Source of the DNA: JAEUKA01 sp035328405
Lineage (GTDB): Bacteria > Myxococcota_A > Polyangia > Palsa-1104 > JAEUJZ01
Reading direction: 5' to 3'
Length of the DNA: 64,000 nt
Assembly (NCBI GenBank): GCA_035328405.1
Contig: DAOLIT010000019.1
Location: 13,862-77,861 of the forward strand
Part shown: positions 43,067-51,177 of the stretch, piece by piece
How the letters are laid out: every line of letters begins with the position of its first letter
Numbering within the stretch: the first letter of the stretch is position 1
The notes under the pieces: model-generated
Database searches by the model: none
Told to the model about the DNA's origin: nothing
What the model saw: the letters and a program-made list of their open reading frames with translations, nothing else
Made by a program: the position numbers and the translations under genes

Positions 43067-43898
43067 GGAATCCACTTGGTTTGATTTTCTGCCTGGGCTG
43101 GCCAATTTGATCGCCTGGTCCAAGCAGTTTTTGGGTCGCGAGGACCCGTCGCAGGGCTTCTTCTTTCAAGGTGGGCCCTTCGTTGATTCGCACTTCAGCC
43201 TGACGCACGTTTTTTCGGCGTTGCTCGTTTTCTGCTTTGTCGCCATCGGTGCCAAAAGTTTTTCCGCCGCGATGAAGCAGGGTGGAGACGATGCGATTGT
43301 TCCGCCCGCCGAGTTTTCGCTGCGCAATCTGTTTGAAATTCTGGGCGACGCGCTGTGGAACTTGGTGCGCAACATCATGGGCGAGGCGAACGGTCGGAAG
43401 TACCTGCCGCTCATCGGGACGCTCGCGTGCTTCATTTTCTTTGGGAACGTGCTGTCGCTGATTCCAGGCATGGCACCCCCGACGGCAACGCTCAAAACGA
43501 ATGTCGCTTTGGCGCTCACCGTGTTTTTTGTGACGCACGTCGAGGGAATCCGCGCGCAGGGCCTGGGACCGTACCTGAAACACTTTGCGGGGCCGATTGC
43601 ATGGCTCGCGCCGATCATGATTCCGATTGAAATCATCGGGCACCTGGCTCGTCCGCTGTCGCTGTCGATGCGGCTCATGGGCAATATGGTGTCCGACCAC
43701 AAAGTCGTCGGTGTGTTCTTTTTCCTTGCTCCGCTTTTGGTTCCCCTGCCGTTTTTGGTGCTGGGCACGATGGTGGCGGTGATTCAGACGCTCGTGTTTT
43801 GTCTTTTGTCGATGGTCTACATCAACATGGCCGTCGCGACGCACGAGCACGAAGAACACGGTCCCGAAGGCCACGGCCAGGCCGCGCACGCGCACTGA
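43059..43898 (+). CDS. atpB: F0F1 ATP synthase subunit a
   Basis: A 279-residue stator subunit carrying the two ion half-channels. Helices include FSALLVFCFVAIGAKSF, YLPLIGTLACFIFFGNVLSLIPG and the conserved core AHLARPLSLSMRLMGNMVSDHKV, whose Arg (SMRL) faces the c-ring carboxylate. The last helix is GTMVAVIQTLVFCLLSMVYI, with Gln in the usual place. The tail is His/Glu-rich (HEHEEHGPEGHGQAAHAH). An AGGGAGAAC site precedes the ATG. It follows atpI with overlap and precedes atpE by 118 nt. The F1 and b-subunit genes are not here, a split also seen in other Deltaproteobacteria. Confidence 0.96.
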   Translation: MGEESTWFDFLPGLANLIAWSKQFLGREDPSQGFFFQGGPFVDSHFSLTHVFSALLVFCFVAIGAKSFSAAMKQGGDDAIVPPAEFSLRNLFEILGDALWNLVRNIMGEANGRKYLPLIGTLACFIFFGNVLSLIPGMAPPTATLKTNVALALTVFFVTHVEGIRAQGLGPYLKHFAGPIAWLAPIMIPIEIIGHLARPLSLSMRLMGNMVSDHKVVGVFFFLAPLLVPLPFLVLGTMVAVIQTLVFCLLSMVYINMAVATHEHEEHGPEGHGQAAHAH

Positions 43899-44016
43899 CG
43901 TTGCAGAAATCACGGGCAAGAGGCCAACGGACGTTGGCAACGACCCATCAGTCGTTTTTGAAACAAGTGGAAGTCAAAACCCCAAACGAAAGAACTGTTA
44001 CGGAGGAACAAACAAC

Positions 44017-44358
44017 ATGAACACCAAACCATCCAAACAAGTGGTCGCGGCACTCGCAGCGGTTGCGACGTTTTTGGCCTCGTCTGCGGCGTATGCAGCG
44101 GAAGCGGCCTCTCCAGAAGTGGCCAAGGCGGAAAATCCGCGTTGGTTTGCGCTCGCGGCGGCGATTGGTCTGGGCATCGCGGCGTTTGGCGGCGCGCTCG
44201 GCCAAGGTCGTGCGGCGGCGGCGGCCCTCGATGGCATTGCGCGCAACCCTGGCGCGTCGGACAAACTGTTCACGCCGATGATTCTCGGTCTCGCGCTCAT
44301 CGAGTCGCTGGTCATCTACTCGCTGCTCATCGCCTTCCTGCTGTACGGCAAGCTGTAG
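44017..44358 (+). CDS. atpE: F0F1 ATP synthase subunit c, with signal-like N-terminus
   Basis: 113 residues; the first 28 look like a cleavable signal (VVAALAAVATFLASSAAYA), a known feature of some Deltaproteobacterial c subunits. The hairpin follows: helix 1 about 43-75 with GQGRAAAAALDGIARNPG including the polar loop, and helix 2 about 86-112. The ion-binding carboxylate is Glu96 in LALIESLVIY. Gln63, Ser97 and Tyr101 stand at the same spacing from Glu96 as the sodium ligands Gln32, Ser66 and Tyr70 of Ilyobacter tartaricus, so sodium coupling is possible. ATG is preceded by GGAGG. Confidence 0.96.
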   Translation: MNTKPSKQVVAALAAVATFLASSAAYAAEAASPEVAKAENPRWFALAAAIGLGIAAFGGALGQGRAAAAALDGIARNPGASDKLFTPMILGLALIESLVIYSLLIAFLLYGKL

Positions 44359-44440
44359 TCGCTGTCGGCGGCAATTTCACCGCCAAAACCATTCCCATCC
44401 AAACCCGCGAGTTGTCTTAGAATGAGGCCGGGGGGCTTTC

Positions 44441-44767
44441 TTGAGACCAGCGTTTTTCGCTTCATTCGCGCTTCTTGTTTTGTCCGTCGGGTGTCACCCA
44501 GAATCGGACCTCCAACCGGAATCCCTAAGGACGCCGACCGATTGCGGCAGCCGTGAGCGTCTGGACCTTCAGGTCAAAAAACAAGCGCAGCTTGATTTCG
44601 CCAGCATCGGCAAGACCTGCGCGGAATTTGACATCCAGACCTTTGTGCAAAACCGACAGGAAACCGTCTGGAAAGCCTGCTGTTCCGACAAGGCTTTTCA
44701 GTATGCGTACTACCCGGAAAAATGCGTCGTCCGCAAAATCAACGGCCCGTTCGAGTGCAAAAACTGA
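44441..44767 (+). CDS. Small Cys-rich lipoprotein
   Basis: A 108-residue lipoprotein: signal peptide FFASFALLVLSVGC with lipobox Cys18. The mature part has cysteines in DCGSRERL, KTCAEF, WKACCSDK, EKCVV and FECKN, probably making disulfides. No family is recognised. The start codon is TTG at 44441, preceded by a run of G. It lies 82 nt after atpE on the same strand, and its end nearly touches the convergent gene at 44772. A role in the envelope is all that can be inferred. Confidence 0.7.
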   Translation: MRPAFFASFALLVLSVGCHPESDLQPESLRTPTDCGSRERLDLQVKKQAQLDFASIGKTCAEFDIQTFVQNRQETVWKACCSDKAFQYAYYPEKCVVRKINGPFECKN

Positions 44768-44771
44768 GCGC

Positions 44772-45839
44772 CTATTTGTGGCAGGCGACGCACTGGTATG
44801 CGTCCAGGTAGGCGGGTGAAGCGAAAAAACCCGCATCGGGCAAATCGGGACCAGAGCCTGTTTTGAGTCGCTCGTTCGCGGCTTCTGTCAGCGCCGCAAG
44901 CCGTTCCGACCGGCCCGCGAGCCGATGTTTGGCCGGAAAATGCGAGAGCGCCGCGTTGTCTGCAGCTTGCTTGGCCGCCGACAAGTATTTTTCCGCGAGG
45001 CGAAATCGATCGACCGCCTCGGGCAAAAGCGTTCCGGCCTGCGCGGGATTCAAATCGGCGCGGATCACCTGCGCCTCGCCCCGTTTCATCAGCAAATCGG
45101 AAAGCCACAGCGGCGCAACCACATGCTTGGCCAGTTCCTTTTCGCCCGACGACGGAAGCGGTTTCGGCCCAGTTGTGCAATCCAGCCGATCGCTTTTGCA
45201 CGCCGTCGAAATGAGCTGCTCGATGTGTGGCGCGTATCCTGGATGCAATTTCGGATCGCGCGTAAGGTGCAGCGCCGAATACGTGTCAAACCACGTTTGG
45301 CTCGCCGCCGAATTGAGTCCCAAAAGCACATCCGCCGTATATGTCCCGTCGAGGGTTTGTTGGCCAAACGCGCACGCTCGCAAGCCTGTGCCGATTCGTT
45401 CGTCGGACGCATCGAGTTCTTCGGCCTGTTTGAACCACTTTTGCGCCGTCACAAGACGTGCGCGTTGTTCGTCCGCGTCGTCTCCTTTGGAATACCGAGG
45501 CGGGCGAGTCACATCCGCGAGCTTGAGAAAACCGTCCTCGACGGCGTACTGCCCGGCGAGCAAAGCGTTCGCGGCGTAAAAAAGTGCCCGCGCGGCCTGC
45601 TGAGTTTCTTTTTCTTCGACGACCTCGCCTTGATCGATTCGAGCTAGCGTGTCTTGCGCGATTTTGTCCCACCGTTTCTCAAATTCGGGGAACGCGGCGC
45701 GGTTGTCTTCGGAAAGCAAATCCAACCGACTGAAATAGTGCGGTGCATCGACGGAAAAACTCGGCGGAGGCTCGTCTTGCGAACCACAACCGAAACAGAG
45801 CGCGGGCAGCATCCAAAACAAACGACGGGAAAACGACAT
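44772..45839 (-). CDS. Lipoprotein with helical repeats and a C-terminal CxxCH motif
   Basis: 355 residues. The signal peptide ends in lipobox ALCFGC (Cys18). The mature part is largely helical with TPR-like spacing (ALFYAANALLAGQYAVEDG, ARLVTAQKWFKQAEELDASD, AVDRFRLAEKYLSAAKQAADN). It ends in YLDAYQCVACHK, so the canonical haem c attachment motif CxxCH occupies the last six residues with only one residue after the His. No distal Met or His ligand domain follows. It could be a genuine haem site, a metal site or chance. The ATG at 45839 fits the signal peptide. Function unknown. Confidence 0.78.
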   Translation of the reverse strand: MSFSRRLFWMLPALCFGCGSQDEPPPSFSVDAPHYFSRLDLLSEDNRAAFPEFEKRWDKIAQDTLARIDQGEVVEEKETQQAARALFYAANALLAGQYAVEDGFLKLADVTRPPRYSKGDDADEQRARLVTAQKWFKQAEELDASDERIGTGLRACAFGQQTLDGTYTADVLLGLNSAASQTWFDTYSALHLTRDPKLHPGYAPHIEQLISTACKSDRLDCTTGPKPLPSSGEKELAKHVVAPLWLSDLLMKRGEAQVIRADLNPAQAGTLLPEAVDRFRLAEKYLSAAKQAADNAALSHFPAKHRLAGRSERLAALTEAANERLKTGSGPDLPDAGFFASPAYLDAYQCVACHK

Positions 45840-46032
45840 GGCACAAGCTCCTTGTCCGAATGGGGCCGAACTTAAAAAAGAAGAGGGCGCAAGTGCAAGC
45901 GGCGTGTGCGGGGCGAATGTCCAGCGGGTGACTTTGGGTGCCTTTTGGTGTACGCAAGGAGAGGCTGTCTTTTTCCACAAAACGAACCGCGCCTGCGAGT
46001 GAGCGCAGACGAAAAGAGAGGAGTTTGTCACC

Positions 46033-47211
46033 ATGGGTCGGAAGGTTTATGTCATCGGCGTCGGGATGGTGAAGTTTCAAAAACCCGGCAGCAGCGATCC
46101 GTATGACGTGATGGCACAGGGCGCGGCGCGGGCCGCTCTCCAGGATGCCAGCGTCGAGTATCCAGAAATTCAGCAGGTGTTCGCGGGCTATGTGTTCGGC
46201 GACAGCACTTGTGGGCAACGGGCTGTGTATCCACTTGGGTTGACCGGCATTCCCGTGATCAACGTCAACAACAACTGCTCGACGGGTTCCACCGCGCTGT
46301 TTTTGGCTCGGCAAGCGATCGCGAGCGGTGATGCCGAGTGCGTATTGGCCGTCGGTTTTGAGCAAATGGAAAAAGGTGCGCTCGCCAGCAAGTGGACCGA
46401 TCGCACAAATCCGATGGACAAACACATCGACGTGATGAACAAGCAGCAGGGTTTCAACCAGGCACCACCGACGGCCCAAATGTTTGGCGGGGCGGGTCGC
46501 GAGTACCGTTGGCGATACGGAACGCGACGCGAGACGTTTGCGAAAATTGCCTCGAAAGCCCGTTCGCACGCCAAAAACAATCCGCTCGCGCTGTTTAATC
46601 AGCCTCTTTCCGTCGAAGAAGTGCTCGCGTCTGACGATGTGTTTGAGCCGCTCACTCGGTTTCAGTGCTGCCCTCCGACGTGCGGTGCGGCAGCGGCGGT
46701 GATCGCGTCCGAGGAATATGTGCGGAAAAAGGGCATCTCGCATGCAGTCCGCATCGTCGCGCAGAACATGACCACCGATACGGCGGCAGCGTTCGGAAAC
46801 AGCATGATTTCGATGATTGGCTACGACATGGCCAAACAGTGTGCGACGGAGCTTTATCAAAAAGCCGGGATGGGTCCAAAAGACGTGCAAGTTGTCGAGC
46901 TGCACGATTGCTTTACGACCAACGAATTTCTGACGTATGAAGCCATCGGACTTTGCCCTGAAGGCCAGGCGGAAAAGTTCATTTGGGACGGCGACAACAC
47001 CTACGGCGGCAGGTATGTGACCAATCCGTCGGGAGGCCTGCTTTCCAAAGGCCATCCGCTCGGAGCGACGGGACTTGCGCAGTGCGCCGAATTGACGTGG
47101 CAACTTCGCGCGCAAGCGGACAAACGACAGGTTTCCGGGGCTCGCGTCGCGCTGCAACACAATTTGGGCTTGGGCGGCGCTTGCGTGATGACGATGTACG
47201 CCCGCGACTGA
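46033..47211 (+). CDS. SCP-x/lipid-transfer-type thiolase
   Basis: A 392-residue thiolase-superfamily enzyme of the sterol-carrier-protein-x type. The nucleophilic Cys82 is in NVNNNCSTGSTALF. The catalytic His is in GGLLSKGHPLGATGLAQ, the second Cys in LGLGGACVM, and ELHDCF is also typical. Such enzymes cleave 3-oxoacyl-CoA, often branched-chain or steroid-derived, in beta-oxidation. No hydratase or acyl-CoA dehydrogenase gene is adjacent, so the substrate is open. The start has AGAGAGGAG before CACC-ATG, which is strong. Divergent from the gene ending at 44772. Confidence 0.92.
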   Translation: MGRKVYVIGVGMVKFQKPGSSDPYDVMAQGAARAALQDASVEYPEIQQVFAGYVFGDSTCGQRAVYPLGLTGIPVINVNNNCSTGSTALFLARQAIASGDAECVLAVGFEQMEKGALASKWTDRTNPMDKHIDVMNKQQGFNQAPPTAQMFGGAGREYRWRYGTRRETFAKIASKARSHAKNNPLALFNQPLSVEEVLASDDVFEPLTRFQCCPPTCGAAAAVIASEEYVRKKGISHAVRIVAQNMTTDTAAAFGNSMISMIGYDMAKQCATELYQKAGMGPKDVQVVELHDCFTTNEFLTYEAIGLCPEGQAEKFIWDGDNTYGGRYVTNPSGGLLSKGHPLGATGLAQCAELTWQLRAQADKRQVSGARVALQHNLGLGGACVMTMYARD

Positions 47212-47318
47212 CCGACCCGTTTGTTTTCCCGCCCATTCCCAAGTGGCAAACCTGCTCACTCGCGCAAGCTGCGTGATAGAGTGCGCCGCAAAAGTGGTTC
47301 CACTTGGGAGACGTGACC

Positions 47319-48110
47319 TTGTCTGACAATCAAGACGCACTCGTACAAGAACTGAAAAACGACATTTTGTCTGTGGGTGATGTAGTTGCAACGGCGATCG
47401 AGGGTGGAGATCGACGGACGCAATACGAAGCAGCCCTGCTCATTCCACCTTTGATCGAGCGGTACAACGCGCTTTTGCTTCAGTCCACCGACGACGAAAA
47501 GCAAGCGATCGAGCGAGTGGTGGGCCGGATGCTGACTGACTTGCGAAGGCAAGCCGCAGTGTTGGCGCGGCTCGACTCCGGTCGTCGAGCGGAACGAGCA
47601 GCCGATGCGGGTCAGCCGTTTTTGCTCTCAAGGCCGCAAGCACCTGCTCCGAATCGACCGGGAGGCAACACCGCTCGGACGCTTCCGCTGCATCTCGTCG
47701 GTGGCGAGATCGAAGCGTGGTGCGGAAAGTGCAAAGACCTTCGATCGCATCGCATCATCGCGCTGTTGGCTGGGCTGCCCAAACAGGTGGTCTGTGCGTC
47801 ATGCAATTCTCGGCACGGCTTTCGATCTGGGCCCGCCAAGCCAAACAAAGGAAGCGGTCTTCCGGGCGCTGGGACCTCATCTTCGTCGCTGGGCCCCACC
47901 AAAGAGAAGAAGGGCAACCGCGAACGCGACCGGCTAGAGCACGAACTTCTGTCTGCCCTGTCTGTTCCTCCCTTTGACCCCCGAGGTGACTTCAAACAGG
48001 GTCAGATCATCGCGCATCCGAAATGGGGTCGCGGAAAGGTCGAAACCGTGTTGCGAGGGAGTCTTCTTGTGCGTTTTCTCGACGGACTTCGCCAAGTCAG
48101 CCGCCAGTGA
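47319..48110 (+). CDS. Zinc-ribbon protein of unknown function
   Basis: About 263 residues. The N-terminal 90 are helical (LVQELKNDILSVGDVVATAI, LERYNALLLQ-type). A zinc ribbon follows (EAWCGKCKDLRSHRII and VVCASCNSRHGFR), then a Ser/Gly/Lys-rich linker. The C-terminal beta motif is FKQGQIIAHPKWGRGKVETV, like the Tudor-type tails of UvrD-family proteins and other nucleic-acid binders. This suggests DNA or RNA binding but no defined role. GGGAG is best placed for TTG at 47319; TTG 47304 and GTG 47313 are in frame. It stands 121 nt before the glycosidase gene. Confidence 0.72.
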   Translation: MSDNQDALVQELKNDILSVGDVVATAIEGGDRRTQYEAALLIPPLIERYNALLLQSTDDEKQAIERVVGRMLTDLRRQAAVLARLDSGRRAERAADAGQPFLLSRPQAPAPNRPGGNTARTLPLHLVGGEIEAWCGKCKDLRSHRIIALLAGLPKQVVCASCNSRHGFRSGPAKPNKGSGLPGAGTSSSSLGPTKEKKGNRERDRLEHELLSALSVPPFDPRGDFKQGQIIAHPKWGRGKVETVLRGSLLVRFLDGLRQVSRQ

Positions 48111-48230
48111 CAGAGCCTCCTACGCGAGGCCCCGAACCCTTTCTCGCGCACCTGTTTGCGCCGCATACGCCGTGTGTTTCGTGCGCACCTGTTTGAAAAC
48201 AAACGCCGTTCCCACACGCAGGGGGAATCC

Positions 48231-50093
48231 ATGAAGACCATCGGTACGCGCTTGGTTGATTCGTTCGGTAGAACCATCCTTTTGCGTGGTGTGAATCTGT
48301 CTGGGAGTGCCAAAACACCGCCTTATGCACCCACGCACAAGGTGTTATCCCTGCGTTCCCCCGAACACGTTTCTTTCGTCGGAAGACCCTTTCCTTTGGA
48401 GCAAGCAGAGGAGCATTTTGCGCGGTTGCGCGCGTTCGGAATGCACTTCCTTCGGTTCGTGATCACGTGGGAGTCCATCGAACACGAAGGGCCCGGAAAG
48501 TACGATCAGGAATACTTGGAAACTTTGCACAAACTGGTGCGCAAAGCGGATGAGTATGGATTGCTAGTTTGGATTGACCCACACCAGGATGTATGGAGCC
48601 GCTTTACCGGTGGGGATGGGGCTCCGGCGTGGACGCTCTCTGCGTTGGGAATGAAAACAGAGAACCTGCATGCCTGCGGTGCGGCAGTTCTGCATTCGGA
48701 ATGGGAGGGAAAACTCCCAACCATGATCTGGCCAACGAACTATGTGAAACTCGGCGCAGCGACGATGTTCACTGTGTTTTTTGCTGGTGAGCACTTTGCG
48801 CCCACGCTCAACATTGAAAAGGAATCCGCGCAAGAATTTCTGGTTCGCCATTACATTGCTGCCCTTTCAGAAGTGGCGAGACGATTGCGTCACCAGAAAA
48901 ACGTCGTCGGATACGGCAGCATGAACGAACCGAATCCTGGATACATTGGGGCTTCAGATTTGACGCGCCCGCTTCCTGGAATGGTTCAAAAGGGGCCGGC
49001 TCCTTCGCCGCTACAATCCATGGCGCTCGCAGCGGGAATCCCTCAAGAGGTTGAAGTATGGGAGTTCTCTGCAAGTCACATTGGACAAAGTGGAACCGTC
49101 CTTTTGAATCCGCAAGGAATGTGTCTGTGGGAGAGCGAGAAACACGATGTATGGCGACGAGAGGGCGTTTGGGATGTGGTGTCCGGGAAGCCAACGATTT
49201 TGCGCCCGGATTGGTTTTCGCGCCGCTCTGGACGGGATGTGAATTTTTGTTCGGATTGCCTGAAACCCTTTGTGCAACGTGTTCTGCAAGCCATCCGAAA
49301 AATCGACGACCAGGCGCTGCTCTTCTTTGAGGGGCCGCCCGCTCCCGTTGGACATCCTCCCCCTTGGCAAGAAACAGATCCATCAGGGGTTGTTCATGCA
49401 GGGCATTTTTACGATGGTTTTGCGCTGATGAACAAACACTACGACCCCGAATTTACGGTGGACACGACCAACCTGTTGCCGGTCTTTGGTCGGGAAGCGG
49501 TGCGAGCGGCCTACGCTTCTCAAATCGGTGCTTTGGCGAAAGAAATTCCTCACGTTCCGTTTTTACTCGGTGAGTTCGGGGTGCCGTTTGATTTGGATGA
49601 GGGGGCCTCGTTTCGGACAGGGGATTACTCAAAACAAGAGGCTGCGCTGGATGCGTATTTCGGGGCACTCGACGAGAAACTCTTGTCTGGGACGTTGTGG
49701 AATTACACACCAGACAATGCCAATGAATGGGGAGACAACTGGAACGGAGAAGATCTTTCGATCTTTTGCGCAGATCAAAAAAAGGGAACAGGGGACTTGT
49801 ATGATGGAGGCAGAGCACTGTCCGCAGTCATTCGACCCTATGCAAAAGCAACAGCAGGAATTCCCCTGCAAATGACTTTTTCCATGGCAACACGGCGGTT
49901 TGTTTTTCGCTTTCGGCGCGATCCTACGGTCTGTGCAAAAACAGAGATTTTTGTACCGAAATATCCGTATCCGAACGGTTTTGTCGTCGATATCACCGCA
50001 GGAAATTGGGAATACGATCCCGCTCAAGAAGTGCTGTTTTGGGAGACCCCTGAAACAAACGAAGGACAGAAAATCGAGATCAACCCGCGTTGA
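48231..50093 (+). CDS. GH5 glycoside hydrolase, cytosolic endoglycoceramidase/steryl-glucosidase-like
   Basis: A 620-residue TIM-barrel enzyme without any signal peptide. It opens with VDSFGRTILLRGVNLSGSAK, as in endoglycoceramidases. GSMNEPN gives acid/base Glu233 and PFLLGEFGVPF gives nucleophile Glu448. The C-terminal beta domain (FVFRFRRDPTVCAKTEIFVP) is also family-like. Length and lack of a signal recall the intracellular fungal enzymes that split glucosylceramide or steryl glucoside. It probably hydrolyses an internal glycolipid or long glycoside to free sugar. The ATG at 48231 has GGGGGAATCC upstream. It converges with the kinase gene at 50080, overlapping by 14 nt. Confidence 0.88.
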   Translation: MKTIGTRLVDSFGRTILLRGVNLSGSAKTPPYAPTHKVLSLRSPEHVSFVGRPFPLEQAEEHFARLRAFGMHFLRFVITWESIEHEGPGKYDQEYLETLHKLVRKADEYGLLVWIDPHQDVWSRFTGGDGAPAWTLSALGMKTENLHACGAAVLHSEWEGKLPTMIWPTNYVKLGAATMFTVFFAGEHFAPTLNIEKESAQEFLVRHYIAALSEVARRLRHQKNVVGYGSMNEPNPGYIGASDLTRPLPGMVQKGPAPSPLQSMALAAGIPQEVEVWEFSASHIGQSGTVLLNPQGMCLWESEKHDVWRREGVWDVVSGKPTILRPDWFSRRSGRDVNFCSDCLKPFVQRVLQAIRKIDDQALLFFEGPPAPVGHPPPWQETDPSGVVHAGHFYDGFALMNKHYDPEFTVDTTNLLPVFGREAVRAAYASQIGALAKEIPHVPFLLGEFGVPFDLDEGASFRTGDYSKQEAALDAYFGALDEKLLSGTLWNYTPDNANEWGDNWNGEDLSIFCADQKKGTGDLYDGGRALSAVIRPYAKATAGIPLQMTFSMATRRFVFRFRRDPTVCAKTEIFVPKYPYPNGFVVDITAGNWEYDPAQEVLFWETPETNEGQKIEINPR

Positions 50094-51177
50094 AACAGGA
50101 GCGGACCAGAGTCTCTGCCAACAGTTGTTGAGACAACAGACTTTGCGCGAGGGACAGTTGTCCTTTTGCACGAATCAAGTTGTGAATCGCTCGACTTGGG
50201 AAGCGTGAGGGGTCATATCGAAAGTAGTTCTGATTCACGACGTCTGCTGCAAAACGGGCAGCAAGCTGGATGGAAATTCGCAATGTTCCCGTGATCAGAA
50301 AGTCCACTTCTTCGTCGGTGATGAATGATTTGGCGGATGTAGAATAGCCACGCAAAACGGCTTCCAAAAGCGTGCAATCGAACTGTGTTTCGGAAACATC
50401 CTCGCCACGTGGATTGCAATAGGAACGCAACGCATCGCCGAGTTCAAATGCCAAGGGCAATCGCGCAAGCGTATCCAAATCGAGCAGACAGATACCCCTT
50501 CCTTGCTGATCAAAGCGGAGATTGTTTACCTTCAAATCGCCGTGGCAGACACGCAACTTTCCGGGCGTTTCGACCGGAATCTGAGCTGCGAAATGAAGGA
50601 TAGAGTCTGCTACAGAACCAAATTCAGATGGAACAGCTCCGGGATGTTCGTTGCGGGCTTTATCGACGGCAAGTATCAAGTTTTGTAGGTGTTTTGGGAA
50701 GTCGTGCGCGCCCTTTCGGACAAAGTGAAAGGAGTGGTCCAAATCTGCGACCGCTGCGTGAAAGGAGCCCACCAATTCGCCCGCAGGAAAGGCGATCTTG
50801 GGTGTCATGTGGGAAAAGGACACGCCGTCAATATAGGTCAAAAGTCGCCAGACTCCCTGCTTCCCAAGGTGTACGGCCAGATCTCCTGTTCGGGTGGGCA
50901 ATAGAACAGGGGTCACGAGATTTTTTTGGGAAAGGTGTTGCGTGACCGCGAAAATATCCTTGTGAACATCAATGCCGAACAGCGGATTCACACGTTGCAG
51001 TACAGCCCTGGCGGTGCCATGTTTTGCAGGAATCTCGACGAGAAAAGTCTCGTTGATGAGGCCTCCAGCGATCGGTTTGATTCGTTCTTCCCGCGAAACA
51101 GAGGAGGTCAGGGGGACTCCCAAAATGGCCTCATATTGGCCCAGTGCTTCGCGTGCGGACGAAAGGGAGTCGGTCAC
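50080..51177 (-). CDS. Aminoglycoside-phosphotransferase-fold sugar kinase
   Basis: A 365-residue kinase of the APH/choline-kinase fold. It begins with IKPIAGGLINETFLVE (nucleotide loop). The catalytic loop is VCHGDLKVNNLRFD and the metal Asp lies in CLLDLDTL. The architecture is like N-acetylhexosamine 1-kinase (NahK) and related sugar or homoserine kinases; antibiotic resistance is unlikely. The ATG overlaps the transketolase stop by 4 nt (ATGA), so the two are co-translated. A glycosidase converges from the other side, which suggests phosphorylation of a released sugar. The substrate is inferred only from context. Confidence 0.85.
   Translation of the reverse strand: MTDSLSSAREALGQYEAILGVPLTSSVSREERIKPIAGGLINETFLVEIPAKHGTARAVLQRVNPLFGIDVHKDIFAVTQHLSQKNLVTPVLLPTRTGDLAVHLGKQGVWRLLTYIDGVSFSHMTPKIAFPAGELVGSFHAAVADLDHSFHFVRKGAHDFPKHLQNLILAVDKARNEHPGAVPSEFGSVADSILHFAAQIPVETPGKLRVCHGDLKVNNLRFDQQGRGICLLDLDTLARLPLAFELGDALRSYCNPRGEDVSETQFDCTLLEAVLRGYSTSAKSFITDEEVDFLITGTLRISIQLAARFAADVVNQNYFRYDPSRFPSRAIHNLIRAKGQLSLAQSLLSQQLLAETLVRSCFNAG

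Noticed and set aside
41268..43940. An 890-codon open frame on the minus strand running through the ATP synthase genes
   Set aside because: Only 41268-42194 is the aldolase, fixed by a strong ribosome site. The rest is antisense to atpZ-atpI-atpB and reads as Arg/His/Pro-rich shadow.
44363..44386. Hairpin GGCGG...CCGCC after atpE as terminator
   Set aside because: The stem is only 5 bp and no T-run follows.
45679..47391. A 570-codon minus-strand frame opposite the thiolase
   Set aside because: The thiolase on the plus strand has every catalytic motif. The antisense frame is Arg/His-rich shadow.
50080..51177. Aminoglycoside resistance gene
   Set aside because: The fold is shared, but the gene is co-translated with transketolase and its N-terminus fits sugar-kinase-like members better.
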